Below are positions 1-4,998 of a DNA stretch of 7,600 bases, piece by piece. The first letter of the stretch is position 1, and each line of letters begins with the position of its first letter. The notes under the pieces were generated by a model that was not told the origin of the DNA, did no database searches, and saw only the letters and a list, made by a program, of their open reading frames with translations. Where the stretch lies: assembly GCA_002686465.1 (NCBI GenBank), contig NZCP01000025.1, forward strand, positions 1 to 7,600, read 5' to 3'. Made by a program: the position numbers and the translations under genes. The DNA comes from Candidatus Woesebacteria bacterium (GTDB lineage: Bacteria; Patescibacteriota; Microgenomatia; UBA8517; UBA10165).

Positions 1-3
1 AAA

Positions 4-1011
4 ATGGCAGAATCTCATACAAGATTAAACAAGATAACCCATTTTGGGGACAGCACTCTTACGTCGACATTGCAAGATAATCTTATTGAATTTTTTGATT
101 GGGGATTGTTAAATATTGGCGGGTTTGTAAATGTTAACATACCGACAAGCGGGTTATACGGGGGTAGTCAGCACCAATTAAGACTTGTAAATCATCCATA
201 TTATGCTTCTGGGCAAGTGTGGGAGGGTTTTCGATCTAGTTGGGTATGGCAAAGTGGCCTTTCTACAACAGATAAGCCTAAAGTATTAACAAAACTTGGT
301 GACACAGGATATACAAGTAGAAGTACGCCGGGAATTTCTGGAGTGTTTATCAGCAATACGTTTCAGCCCACCTCCGGGGTTGGTTCATATAAACATTATG
401 TAGATTATCCCAACGGTAGAATAGTGTTTGATAGCGCAATTAGCACCTCAAGCGAAGTTACTGCCGAATTTAGCTACAAATGGGTTAATGTGGTTCCTGC
501 TGATAATAAGTTTTTCAGAGAGATCCAATATAGATCACAACGCGCAGATGGAGATTTTACCTTTTCCGGGTCTGGAGATTACACTCAGTTAGCAGAAAAC
601 AGACTGCAGTTGCCAGCCTTAGCGGTGGAAATGGTAGGAAGAGCATCGGAACCATATGCTCTTGGAGGGGGGACGCACTTTATAATGACTGATGTTTTAT
701 TTCATGTTTTGGCTGAAGAGTCTTATACAAGAGATAAAATAATAGATATTGTATCCGCTCAGGAGGATAAAACGTTATACATGATTGATGTTGATGACGT
801 AGGAAGGAGTGGCGCATACCCACTTGATTATAGAGGGGCTACTAACTCAGGTGCTTTGAGATATCCTGACTTAGTAAAGCAAAAATCAGACGGTGGATAT
901 AGATATATTAGAAGTATGCGTCTTCAAGATGCTACATCGCAAACACCAGAAGAGCTTAACCCAAATCTATATCACGGAACAGTTCGATTAAAGGTAGAAG
1001 TTATACAATAA
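4..1011 (+). CDS. Phage virion protein of unknown function, possibly neck/tail completion
   Basis: Encodes 335 residues ending in TAA. The ATG at 4 follows only three window bases and no ribosome site can be seen, so the true start could lie further upstream. The first half is Gly/Ser/Thr/aromatic-rich and looks beta-structured, with a strand-turn-strand pattern at residues 137-163 (PNGRIVFDSA, then AEFSYKWVNV). The last third changes character: an amphipathic helix at about 228-240 (MTDVLFHVLAEE), then a helix-strand unit (KIIDIVSAQEDKTLYMIDVD, about 245-264) and a closing beta strand. No signal peptide, membrane segment or enzyme motif is visible. It sits immediately upstream of the tail tube gene, where head-tail connector or tail-terminator proteins usually lie, but at 335 residues it is longer than typical terminators of roughly 130-200. 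I recall similar proteins in uncultured marine phage contigs without an assigned role. The neck/tail-completion reading rests on position only. Confidence 0.75.
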   Translation: MAESHTRLNKITHFGDSTLTSTLQDNLIEFFDWGLLNIGGFVNVNIPTSGLYGGSQHQLRLVNHPYYASGQVWEGFRSSWVWQSGLSTTDKPKVLTKLGDTGYTSRSTPGISGVFISNTFQPTSGVGSYKHYVDYPNGRIVFDSAISTSSEVTAEFSYKWVNVVPADNKFFREIQYRSQRADGDFTFSGSGDYTQLAENRLQLPALAVEMVGRASEPYALGGGTHFIMTDVLFHVLAEESYTRDKIIDIVSAQEDKTLYMIDVDDVGRSGAYPLDYRGATNSGALRYPDLVKQKSDGGYRYIRSMRLQDATSQTPEELNPNLYHGTVRLKVEVIQ

Positions 1012-1027
1012 ATAATACCCTTTGGTG

Positions 1028-1033
1028 TATAAT
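1028..1033 (+). promoter_or_regulatory. Candidate -10 box (TATAAT) upstream of tail tube gene
   Basis: The 96-base gap between the first virion gene and the tail tube gene contains a perfect TATAAT. No good -35 hexamer lies 16-18 bases upstream (ACAATA is at the right distance, a poor match), so this may be chance in AT-rich DNA or a promoter needing a phage activator. A transcript from here would have a leader of about 65-70 bases containing two weak hairpins (GGTGT/ACACC at 1024-1049 and GGATT/AATCC further on) and the strong AAGGAG at 1092-1097. The placement would give the abundant tube protein its own extra transcript. Confidence 0.3.
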
Positions 1034-1107
1034 AACATGAATAAACACCTTATATATGGGGATTTGATTTTTAATCCTTCCCAAAATCCTTAAGGAGAGA
1101 CAAATAA

Positions 1108-2337
1108 ATGGCTACAAATACAAATTTTAATCGGATATACTGGGCTATTACAGCTTTTGGTGTTTCATCCGAAGGATCAGACGTAGGGGCTGAAGCTACT
1201 GGTACCCAATACGGCGCTCCGTACAACGCCGTATACATGCGTGGTATCCAAAGTATTGGTATCACGACCAACTTTAATCTAGAACAAGTGTTCCAGTTGG
1301 GTCAACTTTCTATCTATGAAGATGTGGAAGAAGTGCCTGATATCGAAGTTAGCATCGAGCGTGTTCTTGATGGAAATATTTACCACAACGCAATACGAAT
1401 GGAAGCTGCCCGCGACGACGCGTCAGGCCCAGCAGACATCAATGATATGCATTGCCATTTACTTTATGGCCATGTAACTCAACTGCATGCTTCTAGCATT
1501 CCAACCATGCAGAATAACAAGTGCGACGTTTATCTTTCGCTTAACCGTGATTCTGATTCAAACGCTGGTGACGGCAGGCCGGATGCTTATGTTTACTGTT
1601 CCGGTATGTACGTATCAAATGCAAGCTGGACATTTGCTACTGATGGCAACGTTACTGAATCCATTTCGCTTGTTGGAAATCATAAGGTTTGGACAACGGG
1701 CGTAGGGGGCGGGAATAGAATTGCTGCCGCAGACATGGGAGGTTACTCTAGTAGCAAAGAGTCGCAAATCGGTAGCAATATTCTGGAGGTGGGCGACGTT
1801 GATGACAGCGATGCTACTGTCGCCGGTGTAAACTTGGCTTTGCCGTCTGGTACTACCGAACTCATTGGCGGCGACATTCTGCGTAGGCAGAATGTTAGTT
1901 TTGCTAATAAGCCTTCTATCTTTGATGCTGATACTCAGATTACAAGTGTCAGTGTTAGTGTTGACTTTGGTCGTGAACAAATCAATGTTCTTGGCAAGAA
2001 GCTGCCTTATTACAGATATGTATCATATCCTGTAGAAGTTACCTCAGAGTGGGAAATCCTTGCTCGTGGTGATGAAGGCATTAACGCTTATCCAGAAGCG
2101 AATAATGTTTCTACAAATGACACTATTAGAATTCAAACGAAGAATGATAGTGGTATTGTTTGTGCTGATTGGTACTTGGGAACCAAGAATAAGTGTACGT
2201 CTGTGTCCTACGGTGGCGGTACAACTGGCGGAGAAAATGTTACTTATACATACTCCTTCCGTAACTTTAACGACTTGATCATTGCTACTACTGGAGCTTT
2301 GGTTGCAGGTAGCGTTGGAGGCATCGGGCCTGCTTAA
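1108..2337 (+). CDS. Major tail tube protein (putative)
   Basis: Encodes 409 residues, preceded by a strong ribosome site (AAGGAG at 1092-1097, 10 bases before the ATG) and ending in TAA. The N-terminal region carries an acidic strand motif I associate with phage tail tube proteins, residues 65-89: QLSIYEDVEEVPDIEV followed by SIERVLDG. A second typical stretch is SWTFATDGNVTESISLVGNH (173-192), where tube proteins place the strand-loop-strand pairing with neighbouring subunits. The C-terminal part (about 280-409) is again beta-rich, ending in a YTYSFRNF strand. Tube subunits polymerise into stacked rings around the tape measure to form the DNA channel. At 409 residues it is longer than simple tube proteins of 150-250, so an inserted or extra domain (about 195-300) is likely. 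Its codon use differs from most neighbours: CGT supplies 7 of 15 arginines, fitting high expression. A terminator follows directly. A major virion protein of another type is less likely given the order tube, chaperones, tape measure. Confidence 0.75.
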   Translation: MATNTNFNRIYWAITAFGVSSEGSDVGAEATGTQYGAPYNAVYMRGIQSIGITTNFNLEQVFQLGQLSIYEDVEEVPDIEVSIERVLDGNIYHNAIRMEAARDDASGPADINDMHCHLLYGHVTQLHASSIPTMQNNKCDVYLSLNRDSDSNAGDGRPDAYVYCSGMYVSNASWTFATDGNVTESISLVGNHKVWTTGVGGGNRIAAADMGGYSSSKESQIGSNILEVGDVDDSDATVAGVNLALPSGTTELIGGDILRRQNVSFANKPSIFDADTQITSVSVSVDFGREQINVLGKKLPYYRYVSYPVEVTSEWEILARGDEGINAYPEANNVSTNDTIRIQTKNDSGIVCADWYLGTKNKCTSVSYGGGTTGGENVTYTYSFRNFNDLIIATTGALVAGSVGGIGPA

Positions 2338-2348
2338 TATATAGACGG

Positions 2349-2380
2349 ATGGGTCTGGGCCGAAAGGCCCAGCCCATTTT
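2349..2380 (+). terminator. Intrinsic terminator after tail tube gene
   Basis: Left arm ATGGGTCTGGGCC (2349-2361), loop GAAA (2362-2365), right arm GGCCCAGCCCAT (2366-2377). The arms pair over 12 base pairs with one bulged T at 2354, closed by a stable GNRA-type tetraloop, and run into TTTT (2377-2380). It begins 12 bases after the tube stop codon. The T tract is short, so termination may be partial, which would let some transcription reach the next genes. The hairpin would also protect the 3' end of a tube transcript. Confidence 0.8.
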
Positions 2381-2421
2381 GTCAGCACTGATAAAGTTGC
2401 GATAGCCATACAAGGATAGAA

Positions 2422-2487
2422 GTGGCAAGTAATGTGCTGGCATTTTATAAGGATAAAGCTATGAATAAAAACTTTCCCGCGAAGTAA
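2422..2487 (+). CDS. Possible leader peptide / tiny ORF in the 158-base gap
   Basis: A 21-codon frame opens at GTG 2422, 5 bases after AAGGA (2412-2416), and ends at TAA 2485-2487, 8 bases before the start of the 344-residue gene. Inside it, in the same frame, an ATG at 2461 has its own AAGGA (2449-2453) at 7 bases spacing and would give an 8-residue peptide (MNKNFPAK). Two ribosome-site-like sequences for one frame in a short gap is suggestive, and translation here would deliver ribosomes to the next gene, whose own site (TAAGG) is weak. At this length chance is a serious alternative. No similarity is recognised. The rest of the 2338-2495 gap holds only the terminator. Confidence 0.2.
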   Translation: MASNVLAFYKDKAMNKNFPAK

Positions 2488-2495
2488 GGTGCCAT

Positions 2496-3530
2496 ATGGA
2501 GCTTTATGAACGGGAATTTTTTATAGCAAAAATATTCAGGGGATATATAAAGCATAAGGTTGATAAAGATATATACATCTATATTAACCCACCTTCTTTA
2601 GAGGAATATATAGAATCTCAAGAAGTTTTAATGGAGGCATACGAAGAGGCGACTGAAGAGGGGGTGATGTCTCCAGACGAGTGTTTATCTTTTATGATGG
2701 ATAATGGAATATGGGGCATAGAAAAAGAGAAGGAAATAAAAGAGTTAGAGAGCGGAATAGAAAAACTAAAAGTTAAGGTGTTTAAAAGTTTTTTTAGCTC
2801 TGAGAAAAGAGAAGAGGCTAGAGGGTTATTAAACCGATCAAAAGAAAGACTTGCGGTACTACATCATTTACAGCATTCATATGACCATGTAACAACGGTA
2901 GGTGTAGCCACTTATGCAAAGAATGCTTGGGTGATAGAAAATTGCACAACATATAAAGATGGCAGTCTTTATGATTGGAAACATATGGACATTCAGAAGG
3001 CAATGTCAATACAAAATAACTCTATTATTTCAGAGGAGACTATAAGAGAACTAGCAAATAGCCATCCTTGGCAGGGATATTGGGCATTAAAAGGTGAGGG
3101 TGAAAATATATTCAGAAAACATCCATTAGAAATGACTTTTAATCAGCATCATATTGTGTCTTGGGCTGGAGCGTATAGCAATGTTCATGAGTCTATGGAA
3201 TGTCCTGTTAAGGCAGTCATTGAAGATAATGACGCATTTGATGGATGGATGATAGACCAAAGAGAGACAAGAGAAAAAGACAAGGGCGAAAAATTTGGGG
3301 AAAAATTAACTGAGAAACATAAAGACGCCAATGAGGTGTTTGTTTTTGCCCCGACAAAAGAAGACGCCGAAAGGGTTGATGAATTAAATGATCCGGCGGC
3401 ACAAATGGTTAAACGACAGAGGATGTATCAAGTTGATACTAACGCGGGTGTCGAATATCAACAGTTTAATGACGTAAAAAGAACATTGGTTGAAACATCA
3501 CACGAGATGCAGAAGAATAGAAACAAATAG
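2496..3530 (+). CDS. Putative tail-assembly protein between tube and tape measure (344 aa)
   Basis: Encodes 344 residues with a weak ribosome site (TAAGG at 2485-2489) and a TAG stop. I recognise the general sequence type from large tailed phage tail modules but no established function. Visible parts: a beta hairpin-like start (residues 1-32, ending DIYIYINPPS), an acidic helix (35-66) ending near NGIWG (70-74), a charged coiled-coil-like segment (76-125), an aromatic-rich middle with PWQGYW (191-196), a motif HESMECP (231-237) followed by the acidic IEDNDAFDGWMID (242-254), then a strongly charged, Lys/Glu-rich tail likely to be disordered. No signal peptide, membrane helix or enzyme signature is present. 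It follows the tube terminator and precedes, in the same frame and only 9 bases away, the 132-residue gene. The slot between tube and tape measure is where tail-assembly chaperones (lambda G/GT position) occur, so a chaperone or tube-loading role is inferred from context only. Confidence 0.65.
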   Translation: MELYEREFFIAKIFRGYIKHKVDKDIYIYINPPSLEEYIESQEVLMEAYEEATEEGVMSPDECLSFMMDNGIWGIEKEKEIKELESGIEKLKVKVFKSFFSSEKREEARGLLNRSKERLAVLHHLQHSYDHVTTVGVATYAKNAWVIENCTTYKDGSLYDWKHMDIQKAMSIQNNSIISEETIRELANSHPWQGYWALKGEGENIFRKHPLEMTFNQHHIVSWAGAYSNVHESMECPVKAVIEDNDAFDGWMIDQRETREKDKGEKFGEKLTEKHKDANEVFVFAPTKEDAERVDELNDPAAQMVKRQRMYQVDTNAGVEYQQFNDVKRTLVETSHEMQKNRNK

Positions 3531-3539
3531 GGGAACTAC

Positions 3540-3938
3540 ATGGATCACTCATACGAGGAAATGATAAGAACTTCTGAAGCTTTTAAGCAACAGAAATCAG
3601 ATAAATTTAAAGAAGTTTCTAAAGATAGACTATTAAAAATATCAAAAAAGAAAGTTCAAACAACCATGATCGGGGCTTTAAGCACCGTAGAAGAAAAATT
3701 TGGATTTCTTTGGGGGCATAAACAAGAAGACCCCCTAACCCCAGAACAAGAGCATATGAAAGAACTTTATGAGGAAGCAAGATCGGAAATATTGGATAGA
3801 GGCAACAATCAGGCTCGTAATTTAGAGGCTGAGTTTGCAAACTACGATATTAATTGGTTAAGATATCATATATCTTTGCCAGTAAGACCTATTCAACAAC
3901 AAGAAGGAGAAGAAAATGCCAGAGAGGATCAAAGTTGA
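3540..3938 (+). CDS. Small putative tail-assembly protein (132 aa)
   Basis: Encodes 132 residues from ATG 3540, with a ribosome site (AGGGGA, 3529-3534) that overlaps the stop codon of the previous gene, and ends in TGA. The N-terminal 40 residues are Lys/Glu-rich and helical. A conserved-looking core follows, TTMIGALSTVEEKFGFLWG (41-59), then a helical region (66-101) with LYEEARSEILDRGN, then a short segment NWLRYHISLPVRP (105-117) and a Gln/Glu-rich end. It has no membrane segment or catalytic motif. It lies in the same reading frame as the 344-residue gene, separated by one TAG and three codons, and overlaps the next gene by 23 bases, so the three genes are probably translated as a coupled set. 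I recall similar small proteins in uncultured phage contigs, always unnamed. Tail-assembly chaperone is a positional inference. Confidence 0.65.
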   Translation: MDHSYEEMIRTSEAFKQQKSDKFKEVSKDRLLKISKKKVQTTMIGALSTVEEKFGFLWGHKQEDPLTPEQEHMKELYEEARSEILDRGNNQARNLEAEFANYDINWLRYHISLPVRPIQQQEGEENAREDQS

Positions 3939-4926
3939 ATCTTTAGATTCTGAGGGAAACGAAAAGGTTGTTTATGTTATTAGTCCAAGCCCCTCTGTAA
4001 CTAGAGAGGCTCAAATGCAATATAACACATCTTTTAAGGACGCCATTCAGTCTGGAGCTTTATTGAAGCAAAAGCTACAAACCGTTATGGAAGAGCAGGG
4101 GGTTTGGTCAGATACTAAACAGGAAAGGTATGATGAAATCCTTAAAACCGTTATGGATAAGGAAGTTGATATACAAAAGGGTGGCATTAAACTCTCCAAA
4201 GCAAAAAAGCTAGCCTTGGAGATTAAAGACCTAAGAACAGAATTCAGAGATTTAATCGCTGAAAGAAATTCTATGGATGCTAATACTGCTGAGGGGCAAG
4301 CAGACAATACTAGATTTGGATATCTTGGATTTGCTTGTTTAGTAGATGAAGAAAACAAAAGAGTTTTCAAAAACTACGATCATTATACGGAAAATGAAAA
4401 TGAGCCATTTGTAGTAGCCGCTGCTAGAGAGCTTGCTCAGGTACTTTATGGTCTTGACGCTGATTACGAAAAGAACCTGCCAGAAAATCAATTTCTTAAA
4501 GACTATGATTTTGTGGATGAAGAATTAAGGTTCATTAACAAAGATGGCGAATATATTGATGTTGATGGGAAACTTATCAACGAAGACGGAAGATATATTG
4601 ACAAAGAAGGAAACTTTATTGACAAAGACGGTCGATCCGTTACAGAAGATGGCGAGTATAATTTAGATTTTTCTCCTTTCTTAGATGATGATGGCAACCC
4701 AATCATCAAAGAAGATGAAGAGACTGAAACCGAAGCTGAAGCTGAAGCCGAAGCCGAAGCTGAAGCTGAAGCCGAAACTGAAGAAGCAGAACTTAAAGCA
4801 GAGCTTGAAGCTGAAGCTGAAGTGGAGACGGAAGCAGAAGCTGAAGCTGAAGAAACCACCCCCGACAAAAAGCCAAGTAGGGGAAGACCAAAAAAAGCCG
4901 CTACAAAATCCAAAGTAGCTGAATAG
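3916..4926 (+). CDS. Putative tail-assembly protein with 7-residue repeats and acidic Glu-Ala tail (336 aa)
   Basis: Encodes 336 residues. The ATG lies inside the end of the 132-residue gene (23-base overlap), with a strong ribosome site AAGGAGA (3904-3910) also inside that gene. It ends TAG followed at once by in-frame TAA. Domains in order: a short beta-like start (6-25); a helical core (30-195) with SGALLKQKLQTVMEEQGVW (46-64), an ELK-type helix (95-120) and a distinctive TAEGQADNTRFGYLGF (124-139); six perfect 7-residue repeats (207-248), each with an acidic-Gly centre; FLDDDGNPI (255-263); a Glu/Ala-rich tract (266-313); and a basic tail PSRGRPKKAATKSK (320-333) whose RGRP core resembles an AT-hook. 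The helical core is the part I recall from related phage tail modules, without a named function. Its place just before the tape measure suggests a chaperone or tape-measure/tube assembly factor. The tail may be a flexible electrostatic arm. No enzyme motif is visible. Confidence 0.65.
   Translation: MPERIKVESLDSEGNEKVVYVISPSPSVTREAQMQYNTSFKDAIQSGALLKQKLQTVMEEQGVWSDTKQERYDEILKTVMDKEVDIQKGGIKLSKAKKLALEIKDLRTEFRDLIAERNSMDANTAEGQADNTRFGYLGFACLVDEENKRVFKNYDHYTENENEPFVVAAARELAQVLYGLDADYEKNLPENQFLKDYDFVDEELRFINKDGEYIDVDGKLINEDGRYIDKEGNFIDKDGRSVTEDGEYNLDFSPFLDDDGNPIIKEDEETETEAEAEAEAEAEAEAETEEAELKAELEAEAEVETEAEAEAEETTPDKKPSRGRPKKAATKSKVAE
4534..4659 (+). repeat. Six tandem 21-base repeats encoding a 7-residue DG motif
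   Basis: Residues 207-248 of the 336-residue protein are six uninterrupted 7-residue units: INKDGEY, IDVDGKL, INEDGRY, IDKEGNF, IDKDGRS, VTEDGEY. Consensus: I-[N/D]-x-[D/E]-G-x-[Y/L/F]. The DNA is clearly diverged between units, so protein sequence rather than recent duplication has been kept. The alternating hydrophobic/acidic-Gly pattern suits a small beta solenoid or stacked hairpins; the D-x-D-G spacing could bind calcium, but this is speculation. FLDDDGNPI (255-263) looks like a decayed further unit. Confidence 0.85.
4711..4854 (+). repeat. Low-complexity (GAAGCN)n tract encoding Glu-Ala repeats
   Basis: Codes for residues 266-313, almost only Glu, Ala and Thr. The purest part is 4732-4776, alternating GAA with GCT/GCC for eight Glu and seven Ala. 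A second block runs at about 4808-4854. A hexanucleotide repeat is prone to slippage that changes length in steps of two residues, so the tract length probably varies among relatives. The protein segment is strongly acidic and either helical or disordered. The tract also creates long meaningless open frames on the opposite strand and in the +1 frame. Confidence 0.85.
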
Positions 4927-4939
4927 TAATACTGGAAAG

Positions 4940-4988
4940 TAAGCGTATTGGTGTGTTTTTTAGCGCTACCGGTACGCTTATTTTTTTT
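4940..4988 (+). terminator. Strong intrinsic terminator just before the tape-measure gene
   Basis: Left arm TAAGCGTA (4940-4947) pairs perfectly with TACGCTTA (4973-4980). The stem continues inward through G-U and G-C pairs to about 4953/4967, leaving a loop of about 13 bases, and is followed by eight T residues (4981-4988). It starts 13 bases after the stop of the 336-residue gene. No promoter can fit between its T tract and the tape-measure ATG, so the tape measure must be transcribed by read-through or by an antiterminated polymerase. Confidence 0.85.
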
Positions 4989-4994
4989 GAGGTG
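4989..4994 (+). promoter_or_regulatory. Ribosome binding site abutting the terminator T tract
   Basis: GAGGTG directly follows the eighth T of the terminator and lies 4 bases before the ATG at 4999. It fixes the tape-measure start. Because the site comes immediately after the T tract, terminated transcripts lack it altogether, so only read-through RNA can be translated into tape measure. Confidence 0.75.
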
Positions 4995-4998
4995 TAAA

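Noticed and set aside
1615..2409. Two 121-codon minus-strand open frames opposite the tail tube gene
   Set aside because: No ribosome sites, low-complexity Ser/Asn/Thr-rich translations, and full overlap with a well-supported + strand gene.
3904..3938. Possible frameshift fusion between the 132- and 336-residue genes across their overlap
   Set aside because: A +1 shift would be required and the overlap has no recognisable slippery heptamer; a strong internal ribosome site AAGGAGA already explains translation of the second gene.
4890..4896. A-AAA-AAA heptamer in the zero frame, a possible -1 slippage site
   Set aside because: A -1 shift here reaches a TGA at 4920-4922 after eight codons and only changes the last few residues; it does not make a fused chaperone as in lambda G/GT.
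4685..4918. +1-frame open frame giving a Lys-Leu-Lys-Pro repeat, possible frameshift product of the 336-residue gene
   Set aside because: It is simply GAAGCN read one base over (AAG CTG/CCG). It ends before the real stop, joins no other gene, and no convincing +1 shift site lies at its start.
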